The translations under genes were made by a program, and so were the position numbers. This document shows, one piece after another, positions 9,036 through 17,647 of a stretch of 64,000 nt of DNA. Origin of the DNA: an uncultured bacterium (lineage in GTDB: Bacteria; Bacillota; Clostridia; Lachnospirales; Lachnospiraceae); the NCBI GenBank assembly GCA_948467735.1, contig CAOKFN010000015.1:21061-85060 (forward strand), given 5' to 3'. Position 1 is the first letter of the stretch; each line of letters starts with the position of its first letter. The notes beneath the pieces are model-generated. The model worked only from the letters and a program-made list of their open reading frames with translations. It ran no database searches and was not told the origin of the DNA.

Positions 9036-10430
9036 TCACAATTTCTCCCCGCGGATTACCCGATCCAGCACTTCAAAATAATCCTCAAACGTCTTGCGGC
9101 AGCAGCCGGGGTTATCAATGACAATCCCTTCACTGCGAAGCCCTGTCAGCGCAAATCCCATTGCCATGCGGTGGTCCTCATAGGTTTCCACCACGGAAGG
9201 CCGGGGACGGCCGGGATAAATCCTGATGCTGCTCTCCCCTTCCTCACAGCGAATCCCCATCTTTGTCAGTTCCGTCACAATGGCCGAGATACGGTTGCTC
9301 TCCTGATGGCGAATATGGCCGATGCCGGTGATGGTGGTGGGGCTGTCCGCATAAGGGGCAATGGCGGCCAGCGTAATGGCCTGATCGGAGCAGGCGGACA
9401 TATCCGCCGTAATCCCATGAAAAACGCCCCCCGCGGGCGGTTCCACTATAATCCCCTGCGGCTTATCCACAGCTCTGCACCCCATCCGCTCCAAAATCCC
9501 CACGAACGCCGCATCTCCCTGCAGCGAGTCGAAATGCACTTGATTTACCAGCACCGGAATATGTAAAAGCGGGCTCATTGCATAGAAATAACAGGCAGCA
9601 GACACATCCGGCTCTATCTGATACTCCATCGCCCGATACCTTTGACCGGCTCTGGTGCGAAAACCGCCGCCAGTGCATTCTTCCGTATGAACCCCGAACT
9701 GCTCCATCATCTTTCGGGTCATCTGAATATAGGCCATCCCATGCGTCCCCTCTATCCATGTGGTAAAATCTCTTTCGCACAAGCAGGACACAATCAGCAG
9801 TGCGCTCAAAAACTGACTGCTCGCGTCTATATTGATGCGAATACTGTCCCCATGAAACCCGCTGCTATGCAGTGTAAAAGGGAAGTGCCCTTCCCGAAGG
9901 TGCCCTTCCCAAAGCTGCCCTGCCTGTAAATGCCCTTCCTCAAAACCCGCTTCCCCGCACTTTCCGCCGGGAACGACACGGCATCCGAGCGCTTTCAGGG
10001 CATCTAACAGCGGGGCCATGGGACGCCTGCGCATCTGCTCCGAGGCGTCCATGTGATAAACCCCGCGGGACAGCCCTAAGTAAGCCGTGAGAAAGCGGGC
10101 GGCAGTTCCGGCGCTGCCCACATACAAATCCGCCTCCCGCCGCGGCACTGCGCCGCCCAGCCCCTTGACCTTAATGCTTCGCTTCTCCTCGTCCACACTG
10201 GTTTCAAAGCCCAGCTCCTGCACGCATTTCAGAAAATGTCTGGAATCGTCGGAAAACAGCACCCCATGCAGCGTGGAAACTCCTTCCGCCAGTGTGGCAA
10301 GCAGCATCGCCCGGTTTGTGATGCTCTTGGAGCCCGGGACGCTTACCGTCAGCGGAGCGTCTGCCGAGAACCCCCTCTTCTGCATACTGTCATATACACA
10401 GGGAACCTTATACCTATTTTCAGCCTTCAT
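9036..10430 (-). CDS. aroA: 3-phosphoshikimate 1-carboxyvinyltransferase (EPSP synthase) with in-frame repeat insertion
   Basis: 464 residues; typical members have about 420-430. It joins phosphoenolpyruvate to shikimate-3-phosphate in the shikimate pathway to chorismate. Signatures: PGSKSITNRA (about 31-40), GSAGTAARFLTAY, ASEQMRRRPM, HSSGFHGDSI, EPDVSAACYFYA, KESN-equivalent HQESNRISAI, ETYEDHRMAM and NPGCCRKTFEDYF. The extra length is a repetitive insertion at about residues 158-183 (EEGHLQ-AGQLW-EGHLR-EGHFP), encoded by 15-bp tandem repeats. It lies in a surface loop before the HSSGF strand and keeps the frame, so the enzyme may still work. The gene is downstream of the GH4 gene in the same direction. 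Confidence 0.92.
   Translation of the reverse strand: MKAENRYKVPCVYDSMQKRGFSADAPLTVSVPGSKSITNRAMLLATLAEGVSTLHGVLFSDDSRHFLKCVQELGFETSVDEEKRSIKVKGLGGAVPRREADLYVGSAGTAARFLTAYLGLSRGVYHMDASEQMRRRPMAPLLDALKALGCRVVPGGKCGEAGFEEGHLQAGQLWEGHLREGHFPFTLHSSGFHGDSIRINIDASSQFLSALLIVSCLCERDFTTWIEGTHGMAYIQMTRKMMEQFGVHTEECTGGGFRTRAGQRYRAMEYQIEPDVSAACYFYAMSPLLHIPVLVNQVHFDSLQGDAAFVGILERMGCRAVDKPQGIIVEPPAGGVFHGITADMSACSDQAITLAAIAPYADSPTTITGIGHIRHQESNRISAIVTELTKMGIRCEEGESSIRIYPGRPRPSVVETYEDHRMAMGFALTGLRSEGIVIDNPGCCRKTFEDYFEVLDRVIRGEKL
9883..9956 (-). repeat. 15-bp tandem repeat inside aroA
   Basis: Plus strand copies of about AAGSTGCCCTTCCCR start at 9883, 9897, 9912, 9927 and 9942. All are in frame and encode a five-residue EGH-type repeat. 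The downstream EGHFPF probably belongs to the original gene and seeded the expansion. Confidence 0.8.
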
Positions 10431-10500
10431 GCGCCGTGTCTCCTATCTATCAAAGTCCCGTCTCCTCGCTGCAGTGCCTTCCCCTTATTTCACTCCAAAA

Positions 10501-11946
10501 TTACAGCGTTGCATCCATCATATCGTTCACAAGCCTGCAAATCTCTTCCTCGGAAGCGCGGCCCTTTACCAGCGGATCCTCCATAAATGCCTTCACCAGC
10601 AGCGGCACATCTATGGAAGCTTTCTCCGGTATGGGCACCTCCACATCCGCAGGCTTCCTAGGAGAACGCCATTTTTTCATTTTAGCCCCGCGCACTACCT
10701 GCATCAAGCGCTCATGATTTTCCACATGGGGCAGAATCAGCGCTCTGACAGGTTCCGGTATGCTCCCAGCCAGAACGGGACGGATGGCGTTCCGTTCAAA
10801 TACCGCGTTGGTTTCCACAATAGCGCTTTGGGGCAGATTGGAAATCTGAAGCCCGGCGTTGGGAATATTCACATTGCTGATCACCCGCTCCAATCCGCAC
10901 AAAGCCTTGATCAAGAGAATCCCTTCCTCTCCCGTAGGTTCTAAGGAAAGCTCCTCCTCCCCGCCAGCCAGCCTGCGGGACCGTTCCATGCGTTTCTCCA
11001 AATCTTCCTTGCGCCAAGCCACCGTGGTCAAATTAAATTTCCAAGAGGCAACGGTCTCAGGATCCTTCAAATACTCCTCTCCCGGCATAAATTCCGCCAG
11101 ATGACGGTCCCCCGCGGCGGCAATCAAGCCATAACGGCGGAATAAATCCATCTTCACTCTATGAAAACAGCCGAAGGTTGAATTCATCCAGTTTTTATCC
11201 GCCTCCTCAAAGCCTTCCTCATAATGGGCGTCTATGTAGCGCCTGTAAACCGGAAACAAATCCACTCCCTTATACCCGGCATAATCAAACCAAGTAAAAT
11301 GGTTGATGCCCAGCACATTGACTTGAATCTCCCGCCGGTCGATTTTCTGAATTCCCAGCTCCTTTTCCGCAATGCCCGCCAGCACCTTCTGGGTTCCGAA
11401 TACCTCATGGCAGCAGCCAAAGGCCTTAATCTGCGGGAACGTTTCATAGAGAGCTTTCACACACAGGGACATGGGATTGGTATAATTGATCACCCATGCG
11501 TTGGGACAATATTCCCGAATGGCGTCCGCAAATTCTATGAACATGGGCAGCGTCCTCAGCGCCCGCATCATGCCCCCCGGCCCCGCGGTATCGCCCACCG
11601 ACTGATAGATTCCCAGCCTTTCCGGCATATGTACGTCCGCTTCCATCTCGTCAAAGGTCTTGGGCAGAATGGAAATTACCACAAAATCCGCCCCCGTGAG
11701 AACCTCCGCCAGCGTATCCTTCACGCAATAATTCCATTTCCCCGGCGCATCCTTCCGCTCCCCGACCCTGTTTCCGATAATTTCGTTGGCCTTGGCCGCC
11801 TCCCTGTCAATATCATACAGGCGGATCGTACCGGAAATGGCCGGTTCCATGGCAAGATCCGTCATAAAGGTCCATGCCCATCCTCTGGATCCGCCGCCGA
11901 TATATGCAATCTGAATGTCCTCCACATGATTGTTATTATAATTCAT
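10501..11946 (-). CDS. GH4 family NAD-dependent glycosidase (alpha-galactosidase/galacturonidase-like)
   Basis: 481 residues starting MNYNNN, with GGAGGG 7 nt upstream. GH4 enzymes use NAD and a divalent metal to cleave glycosides by oxidation and elimination. Seen: the Rossmann motif IAYIGGGSRGWAWTF at the N-terminus, RLYDID, NYTNPMSLC, the metal-binding GCCHEVFGTQ and GINHF. I cannot separate alpha-galactosidase, alpha-glucosidase and alpha-galacturonidase members by eye; the CCHEVFGTQ segment leaves the substrate open. It is probably cytoplasmic and acts on imported oligosaccharides, like the neighbouring GH42. Confidence 0.88.
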   Translation of the reverse strand: MNYNNNHVEDIQIAYIGGGSRGWAWTFMTDLAMEPAISGTIRLYDIDREAAKANEIIGNRVGERKDAPGKWNYCVKDTLAEVLTGADFVVISILPKTFDEMEADVHMPERLGIYQSVGDTAGPGGMMRALRTLPMFIEFADAIREYCPNAWVINYTNPMSLCVKALYETFPQIKAFGCCHEVFGTQKVLAGIAEKELGIQKIDRREIQVNVLGINHFTWFDYAGYKGVDLFPVYRRYIDAHYEEGFEEADKNWMNSTFGCFHRVKMDLFRRYGLIAAAGDRHLAEFMPGEEYLKDPETVASWKFNLTTVAWRKEDLEKRMERSRRLAGGEEELSLEPTGEEGILLIKALCGLERVISNVNIPNAGLQISNLPQSAIVETNAVFERNAIRPVLAGSIPEPVRALILPHVENHERLMQVVRGAKMKKWRSPRKPADVEVPIPEKASIDVPLLVKAFMEDPLVKGRASEEEICRLVNDMMDATL

Positions 11947-11950
11947 TGTT

Positions 11951-12007
11951 TTTCCCTCCATTCCAGTGCCGTCCCGGCGCTTTGGGACTGTTTACCAGTT
12001 CCGTCCC
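11951..12007 (-). repeat. Direct repeat in GH4 leader, shared with GH43 leader
   Basis: Plus strand CCAGTGCCGTCCC (11963-11975) and CCAGTTCCGTCCC (11995-12007) match at 12 of 13 bases. A very similar CCTATTCCAGTTCCGTCTC lies in front of the unlinked GH43 gene (40337-40355). Confidence 0.6.
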
Positions 12008-12010
12008 CAG

Positions 12011-12550
12011 TTATCTCTTCCACTTTTCCACTTTAAATCCCATTTCACTGAGGCGCGCGGAATATTTTTCCAAGAAATCAAGGAACTGCTCCAAATCCCC
12101 GCCCTCTCCTTCCTGCTTCAAATTCGGAAGCATATAGGGAGCGTTAGCCGGCCTGTCGCTCACGCCCAGCTTCAATCCATATCCCCTGCCGCTTTCTTTG
12201 TAAATGAACCAAATGTGATGATATTTTTTCTCATAGCTTACATCCTTCACTTCATTGATGGCAAGGTAGACCGGCTCCGCCCATTGAGTCAGCTCTTTGT
12301 CGATTTCCACTACGGCAAGCTGATAATCCGACTCCCGATATCCCACAATATAATTATGGAAGGTGGTAGTCCTCGTATCCACAAAGAAACCGCTGCTTAG
12401 CGTAGAATCGGAGGAACCCGCATGGACAATTTTGTAGCTGTCCCCCTCCGGCACCGTCTGTCGAAACACTTCCCTCATTTTCCTCTTGTTGGCGTCGCTT
12501 GCCGCCATATCAATCTCAGGCGCTTTCGCCTTTTTTGAAAATAATCCCAT
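12011..12550 (-). CDS. Conserved-looking hypothetical protein
   Basis: 179 residues, start MGLFSKKAKAPE (a GTG 12 nt upstream, inside the ribosome-binding site, is an alternative). Mixed alpha/beta with no signal peptide or membrane segment. Notable segments are HAGSSDSTLSSGFFVDTRTTTF, VGYRESDYQLAVVEID and EKKYHHIWFIYKESGRGYGLKLG. The C-terminal 45 residues form a charged helix (EQFLDFLEKYSARLSEMGF). I do not recognise the family. Confidence 0.6.
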   Translation of the reverse strand: MGLFSKKAKAPEIDMAASDANKRKMREVFRQTVPEGDSYKIVHAGSSDSTLSSGFFVDTRTTTFHNYIVGYRESDYQLAVVEIDKELTQWAEPVYLAINEVKDVSYEKKYHHIWFIYKESGRGYGLKLGVSDRPANAPYMLPNLKQEGEGGDLEQFLDFLEKYSARLSEMGFKVEKWKR

Positions 12551-12723
12551 CGTTTTATGCACTCCCTTTTGTCCTAAATCGTTGTCCGTTCTATAAGGTA
12601 ATTATGTGGCATCTCAAAGAAAATTTCAAGAGGAATAGGAAAACTAATTCGATTTGCAGACAATTTCAATTTACCGCAGCAATTCAAGCCAAACGCTGCC
12701 ACAGGCCCGAAACTGCGCTTCAC

Positions 12724-13176
12724 TCAGCACATCCCGACGACCAGCAGCAGCGCGCCTATCATAATGCAGAAATCGGAAAGATTAAATACGATTCTCCGCA
12801 GGCGCTTCCATTTTACATTAAAACTGAAATAATCCACCACATACTGCCTTTTCAATCGATCATATGTATTGCTGAAGGCTCCGCCCAGCAGAAACGCCAG
12901 CCCGATTCGCAGCAGCTTGTTTCCCCTGCGACCCAGACTAAGGACAAACAGCCCTCCCAGAAGCACCGCCAAAACCATGGACAGCGCCGCCACAGCCCGA
13001 CGCCTGCCCTGTCCTATATTCAATATGAAGCCTCTGTTGTGGTGATTTCTGAGCAGGATGCAGCCGCCGAAAAGGACTTCCGGTTTCTTGTCGGCTTCCC
13101 TCATGCACCCTATGCCGCTTTTCTCTATTTTATTTTTTATCCACAAATCTCCGAAGAAAATCACACAGATAATCAA
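12724..13176 (-). CDS. lspA: Signal peptidase II-like prolipoprotein peptidase, start codon uncertain
   Basis: LspA is the membrane aspartyl protease that cuts lipoprotein signal peptides ahead of the lipidated cysteine. The two catalytic blocks are present: GGAFSNTYDRLKRQYVVDYF and IVFNLSDFCIMIG, with about four membrane segments. The TTG at 13176 gives 150 residues but cuts the first membrane helix short and has no ribosome-binding site near it. A good GGGAGG lies 7 nt before an ATA at 13197, which would restore a full helix (IEILISILIICVIFFGDLWI). So translation may start at a non-standard ATA or the start may be mutated. It lies downstream of the PF06541 gene. A likely client lipoprotein is at 62332-62757. 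Confidence 0.75.
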   Translation of the reverse strand: MIICVIFFGDLWIKNKIEKSGIGCMREADKKPEVLFGGCILLRNHHNRGFILNIGQGRRRAVAALSMVLAVLLGGLFVLSLGRRGNKLLRIGLAFLLGGAFSNTYDRLKRQYVVDYFSFNVKWKRLRRIVFNLSDFCIMIGALLLVVGMC

Positions 13177-13237
13177 TATACTGATTAGAATTTCTATTTT
13201 AATACCTCCCTTCCCGCCTTAGCGGACAAAAATTCAC

Positions 13238-13786
13238 TCATCCCCCCGAAGAAATTCCATGCCCCACATTCGGCCGCACCGCACAGTAGGCGGCGTCGGC
13301 GATAAAAACCGCCAAGAGCAGAAGGCAGAGGAAAGTACGCCATTTTCTCGAAAGCTTTGGATATATCTTATCATACATCGGCAGAAGCAGGCAGACCAGC
13401 GCCGTTCCGGCCAAGCCAAAAATAATCGCTCCCAGCAGACAGATTCTTCCGTTTATATTCATGAAATGTCCGCTGTAATCCCACCACCTGACGCCCCAGC
13501 GCAGTTCAAGAGCATAACTGGTCAGATATTCCAAAACGGAGCAGGCAAGAAGCGACAGCACAAATACCCAAAAAGGCCTTTTCCGCAGACGGCGGAAACA
13601 AAAGCACAACAGAAGTCCTCCGACGCCATATATAGGAAGATATGGCCCTCGATATATTCCCCTGTTGATAAATGTATGGGCAGTCAGATAAAACAACGCC
13701 ACTTCCCAGAGCCATCCGACAAAAGAAAGCATAAAAAACAACAATACATAATAGTCAAAATTGTGCAATATCCTTTTTCTGTTCAT
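13238..13786 (-). CDS. PF06541-type polytopic membrane protein
   Basis: 182 residues with about five membrane helices. VGWLWEVALFYL, NRGIYRGPYLPIYGVGG, SVLEYLTSYALELRWGVRWWDYS and NINGRICLLGAIIFG are the conserved blocks of PF06541 (called a putative ABC-transporter type IV or CmpB-like permease, with no proven function). The start is uncertain: ATG 13786 is chosen because it opens the family's N-terminus; TTG at 13804 is possible; neither has a strong ribosome-binding site. It precedes lspA by about 40-60 bp, so the two probably share a transcript. Confidence 0.75.
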   Translation of the reverse strand: MNRKRILHNFDYYVLLFFMLSFVGWLWEVALFYLTAHTFINRGIYRGPYLPIYGVGGLLLCFCFRRLRKRPFWVFVLSLLACSVLEYLTSYALELRWGVRWWDYSGHFMNINGRICLLGAIIFGLAGTALVCLLLPMYDKIYPKLSRKWRTFLCLLLLAVFIADAAYCAVRPNVGHGISSGG

Positions 13787-13859
13787 GTCAGTCAGGATAC
13801 CCAATTTTATAATTTATAAACATAGGGCGGCAATAGAATCTGTTTCGCATTTTCTATTG

Positions 13860-15107
13860 TCATAAGGCTAGTATCATATCGCTTTTCGCTTCTACATCAC
13901 AGCTAAAAAAATAATTTTCTTCCATGGGTATCCACCGTTGTTCAAACGCGGAGAAATACTCTCCCTCCCTAGCCTTCAAACGCCGGATTTGTTCCTGTTT
14001 GGAACAGGTCAGGAAAATTTTCAAGTCATAAGCTTCCGCCAAAAGCGGATGGTGGGAATAACTGCCCTCCACAATGGTCAGCCCGCAGGGCGGAAGTCTC
14101 ACCGTTTCCTCCAGCTCCCCCTTCCGACAGCTGTAAGGACGGTAACACACACATTCCCCGGCCAGCACCGGAAGGAGTATCTCGGAACGCAAACGGGCAA
14201 AATCCATATTTCCGCCGGGCGTTTCAGCCCAGTTGTCCGCACGCTGTTCCATGGGCAGGTAAAAATCATCCATATGAACCACATTACAGGGCAGCAGCCG
14301 GGAAATCAGTCCGGCAAAGGTTGTCTTTCCGCTGCCACAGCGTCCGTCAATGGCGACTGTCATATGCTTCCCCTCCCCTGCCTTCTCTGCCAGCTTATAT
14401 AACTCCCCCAATACCGGAAAAAAATCTGCGTATTCCTTGCGAAGAAGCCGATAATGAGGATGGTATGCCTCCCTGTATGCCGCGCTGTGGTGTACGGCGG
14501 GATATCCTTTTTCCTTCCACTCCTCCGCCCATTCCTCCATTCCGGAAACCTTCAGCTCCTTTGCCAATTCCAGCTTCCCTTGAAGTCCCTGCGCCGTCCC
14601 GTAATCTTCCGGCATAATCTTTGGGCCGTCTCCTAAATTATCACGCTGTCTCGCATCTTTCGCCCCGCCGCACTGTCCCCCAAGGCCTTGGAGTTCTCCC
14701 TCTCCGCCTCCCTCTATGTGCCTTCCCAGAGCAGTTTTGTACTCCTGCGCTGTCAAAATAAACAAATCCGCCGCCAGCGCCGCCGCTTCCGCAGACGAAC
14801 ATGCCGACAAAGGAAAACGGCACAGCCCGTTTCCGATTTCTTCCGGGCATTCCGGGGAAGCAGCTTCCGTCATTGCCGCCATCTCTTCTTTTAGATAAGC
14901 ATGTACCGCCTCTCTGTCGCTTATCATATGCTCCGGGCCGAATTCACTCTGAAATATCAGTTTCCCATAATCCTGCGGTTCCATCAGAGGATACTTCTTT
15001 TGATGCATTTTCAATATCTCTTGAAAATTTTGGGGTTTCTTCCAACAGTTCCCCTTCAATCCATCGCTAAAACTGCCCGCCGCAATATTATCTCCCCGCT
15101 CAGTCAT
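13860..15107 (-). CDS. Two-domain protein: unknown N-terminal domain plus uridine-kinase-like P-loop domain
   Basis: 415 residues. The N-terminal 200 residues (ILKMHQKKYPLMEPQDYGKLIFQSEFGPEHMI; HHSAAYREAYHPHYRLL) form a domain I have seen fused to kinases but cannot name. Its middle (about 120-165) is low-complexity, Gly/Gln-rich and likely a linker. The C-terminal domain has Walker A GRCGSGKTTFAGLI, then VVHMDDFYLP and IVEGSYSHHPLL, typical of uridine kinase/phosphoribulokinase-like enzymes that phosphorylate small molecules. The ATG overlaps the truA stop (8-bp overlap), so translation is coupled. Substrate unknown. Confidence 0.75.
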   Translation of the reverse strand: MTERGDNIAAGSFSDGLKGNCWKKPQNFQEILKMHQKKYPLMEPQDYGKLIFQSEFGPEHMISDREAVHAYLKEEMAAMTEAASPECPEEIGNGLCRFPLSACSSAEAAALAADLFILTAQEYKTALGRHIEGGGEGELQGLGGQCGGAKDARQRDNLGDGPKIMPEDYGTAQGLQGKLELAKELKVSGMEEWAEEWKEKGYPAVHHSAAYREAYHPHYRLLRKEYADFFPVLGELYKLAEKAGEGKHMTVAIDGRCGSGKTTFAGLISRLLPCNVVHMDDFYLPMEQRADNWAETPGGNMDFARLRSEILLPVLAGECVCYRPYSCRKGELEETVRLPPCGLTIVEGSYSHHPLLAEAYDLKIFLTCSKQEQIRRLKAREGEYFSAFEQRWIPMEENYFFSCDVEAKSDMILAL

Positions 15108-15837
15108 AATCCACCTTCATCAGACAAAGCCCCTGCGCCGGAGCGGTGGGACCTGCCTTCTGCCTGTCAGGCGCCGCAAGCACTGACGCTACCTGTTCCA
15201 CCGTCATCCTGCCGCATCCCACTTCCAGCAGCGTTCCCACAATAATGCGCACCATATTCTGCAGAAAGCCCGGTCCATGAAAAACAAACCGCAGATAACC
15301 GCCGTCCCTCTCTATCTCTATTCTGTCCAAATATCGCACCGTGGACTTTTTCATCCGTGGATTCATGCAGAAGTTTTTGAAATCATGCTGCCCTTCCAAA
15401 AGATCCGCCGCCTGCCGCATTAAATCCATATCAGGCTTCTCTTCCAGCGGCGTATAGTATTTTCTGTCAAAGACAGGCTTTACCTTCCCGTCATAGCAGG
15501 TATACCAGTAGGTTTTGCCGATGGCATTATATCTGGCATGGAATCTGGGCGACGCTTCCCGCACCTCCAGTACCGCAATATCCTCCGGAAGATATGTATT
15601 CACATAATCTCGTATTTCCTCACAGGAGCTCTCCGTCTCCAAAAGGGCATTCGCCGCCATGCCCTTGGCATGAACCCCCGCATCCGTGCGTCCCGCGCCG
15701 ATTACTTCTATCCTGCTGTCGCACATCCGGCTCAGCACACTCTCCAATTTCCCCTGAATGGTATTCTGCCCGGGCTGACGCTGCCAGCCATTGTAACGGG
15801 TACCGTCATATTCAATAATAAATTTATAATTCTTCAC
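15100..15837 (-). CDS. truA: tRNA pseudouridine synthase A
   Basis: 245 residues, normal length. TruA converts U38-U40 in tRNA anticodon arms to pseudouridine. Seen: IEYDGTRYNGWQRQPGQNTIQ at the N-terminus, the catalytic aspartate in GAGRTDAGVHAKG (about 52), FHARYNAIGKTYWY and FLQNMVRIIVGTLLEVG. The start is GTG within the GTGA overlap with the upstream nucleotidyltransferase stop, giving a tight three-gene unit with translational coupling on both sides. Confidence 0.95.
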   Translation of the reverse strand: MKNYKFIIEYDGTRYNGWQRQPGQNTIQGKLESVLSRMCDSRIEVIGAGRTDAGVHAKGMAANALLETESSCEEIRDYVNTYLPEDIAVLEVREASPRFHARYNAIGKTYWYTCYDGKVKPVFDRKYYTPLEEKPDMDLMRQAADLLEGQHDFKNFCMNPRMKKSTVRYLDRIEIERDGGYLRFVFHGPGFLQNMVRIIVGTLLEVGCGRMTVEQVASVLAAPDRQKAGPTAPAQGLCLMKVDYD

Positions 15838-16784
15838 AATCTTCCCTCCGATTTGATCGCTTTCCCAGCAGGCGCCTCCTGCGCAAGCTGTCCTCCATCA
15901 GCAAGGCAGTCCCGCATCATATCACAGAATCTTTCGGCCTCCTGACGTTCAACCACCATTTCCTTATCGGAAGTATAGCATCGAACCGCATCGCCCACAA
16001 TCCTCCTATAAACCGCTTCCAAATGCTTCAGCCCCCATTCTCCTCCCTGCAGCTTAGAGAGCACAAGTCCTTCTCTCATGTAGGCCAGCACTCTGCACAG
16101 ATTCAGGACAATATACATGGGCTGCTCCATGATTTCTTCCTTGGCATTTTCCACATCAAATAAAATACTATCCAGATAATCTTCCCTTGGCACAGGGGCG
16201 AAAATCTCCTCTATCTTCGCCCCGGACAAAACAATCCCGTGATGGTAGATAATGGTAAAATGAGCCGCCAAATCCTTATCCGTCCCCTTCATTTTCTGAA
16301 TATATTCTTGGGGCGCCCGGCGGAACCAGTCCAAATGTGCGGGCGAATAATGCAGTTCATAAGGGGCGGGATGGACAAATTCTCTACAGTATGTTTTCTT
16401 CACCACGCTCATTTCAATCCCTTTCTTCGGCGCCAGCGGATTTAACGCCGTTACCTCCTCCATAAACCGCATTTTCTGCCCGTCTGAAATATCGCCTTCC
16501 ACCACCACAATCAAGTCGATATCGCTTTTGTCCTCGCGGAAGCATCCCATTGCAAGGGAACCATGCAGATACACCCCCGTAAGGTCCGTTCCGAAGGCTT
16601 CCCGTGCCGCTTCTACAAATCTGTCCAGAATATAACCTATATTTACAGGGATTGCAAAGCGGTTCCTGTCGTATATCGGAACCTGTCCTTCGAGAGCCGG
16701 ATATAAGGCGCGTTCTTCTGCGCCGTATTCGATTGTAGAAACTGTTTCCTGCGATGAAGATGCCTCCGAAATCACTGCCCCCAT
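15834..16784 (-). CDS. Nucleotidyltransferase, streptomycin/spectinomycin adenylyltransferase-like
   Basis: 316 residues. GVYLHGSLAMGCFREDKSDIDLIVVV (about 75-100) is the Pol-beta nucleotidyltransferase motif with both metal-binding aspartates. The following helical region (YIVLNLCRVLAYMREG, SKLQGGEWGLKHL) resembles the C-terminal domain of AadA/ANT(9)-type enzymes (DUF4111). An unusual 45-residue low-homology leader (SEASSSQETVSTIEYG) precedes the domain, so a later start is possible. Chromosomal relatives often have no proven resistance role; I call only the enzyme class. Confidence 0.8.
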   Translation of the reverse strand: MGAVISEASSSQETVSTIEYGAEERALYPALEGQVPIYDRNRFAIPVNIGYILDRFVEAAREAFGTDLTGVYLHGSLAMGCFREDKSDIDLIVVVEGDISDGQKMRFMEEVTALNPLAPKKGIEMSVVKKTYCREFVHPAPYELHYSPAHLDWFRRAPQEYIQKMKGTDKDLAAHFTIIYHHGIVLSGAKIEEIFAPVPREDYLDSILFDVENAKEEIMEQPMYIVLNLCRVLAYMREGLVLSKLQGGEWGLKHLEAVYRRIVGDAVRCYTSDKEMVVERQEAERFCDMMRDCLADGGQLAQEAPAGKAIKSEGRL

Positions 16785-16848
16785 ACCTTCCCTTCCGTCA
16801 TTCTGTCATATCCCTGCCGCCATTCTGCCGCGTCATTCTACGAATCCT

Positions 16849-17184
16849 TTATGCCTGCGCCGCAATTAAATCATAACTCTCCGCTATCATCCGTTTCACC
16901 TCCGCTTTTGGAATTGTACCGTCCAAAATAATGGTATTCCAATGCTCTTTATTTTGATGATACCCGGGAATTACCGCCTTATATGCCTGCCGCCAAAAAT
17001 CCCGCCACTGGGGATCCACTTTCACATTAACCCGCATCGTACCCTCATACTCATAGGTCCACGCAAATGCTCTCTTATTTTTCCCATATCGAATCAACAC
17101 CCAGTTATCGTCGTGAAAAGGAGTGTCCACATAGGTATCCGCAAATGACAACCCATACTCCAGCACTTCCTGTCTTGTACGCAC
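16849..17184 (-). CDS. MmcQ/YjbR family DNA-binding-like protein
   Basis: 111 residues, the family's usual size. VLEYGLSFADTYVDTPFHDDNWVLIRYG, then FAWTYEYEGTMRVNVKVDP, and a C-terminal HWNTIILDGTIPKAEVKRMIAESYDL match the MmcQ/YjbR (DUF419) fold, a CyaY-like alpha/beta domain of unclear role, possibly DNA-binding. It stands alone between unrelated genes. Confidence 0.85.
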   Translation of the reverse strand: MRTRQEVLEYGLSFADTYVDTPFHDDNWVLIRYGKNKRAFAWTYEYEGTMRVNVKVDPQWRDFWRQAYKAVIPGYHQNKEHWNTIILDGTIPKAEVKRMIAESYDLIAAQA

Positions 17185-17230
17185 AGCCCCTCCTCCTTAC
17201 GCTCTTCCTCTAAAATCTTTTGTTTAGCTC

Positions 17231-17530
17231 TCAGCTTGTAGCCTTTTTCGCTTCAAGCCATTTTCTGTTTTCTACACTACGCCCCCATGCTTCCAGTGCA
17301 AGGTCATATGTATCCTCAACCTTGATTTTTAATTGTTTTACTTCTTTGCTTAACTCAATCTGCCCAGCCTTCAAGGCCGATACCTCCGATTCAATTTTAT
17401 CAAGCCTGTTTTCCATTTTATCGAGCCTGTTTTCCATCGCGTCAAGCCTGTTGTGGATAGGCTGTAGTTTTTCATCAAGCTTTTTATCCAGCATATTTGA
17501 CATCGCCAGCAGTAATTGTTCATTGTCCAT
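17231..17530 (-). CDS. Small coiled-coil protein
   Basis: 99 residues, no Cys. Residues 20-75 form a coiled coil with a seven-residue repeat: RLDAMEN-RLDKMEN-RLDKIES, then VSALKAGQIELSKEVKQLKIKVED. The repeat at DNA level (17395-17455) is a 21-bp tandem unit, three copies. An AGGGAGG ribosome-binding site precedes the ATG. Small proteins with this MDNEQLL..RLD layout are frequent in Lachnospiraceae; function unknown. Confidence 0.65.
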   Translation of the reverse strand: MDNEQLLLAMSNMLDKKLDEKLQPIHNRLDAMENRLDKMENRLDKIESEVSALKAGQIELSKEVKQLKIKVEDTYDLALEAWGRSVENRKWLEAKKATS

Positions 17531-17647
17531 AAATAATACCTCCCTCGTATTTAAAACTATACCACATCCAATGAGTAAAGTCTATGAAATTGTCGGCTTC
17601 CGCAGCAAATTCAGCAAGGCTGGCCTGCCGCTCATTTCCCGTCCGGA

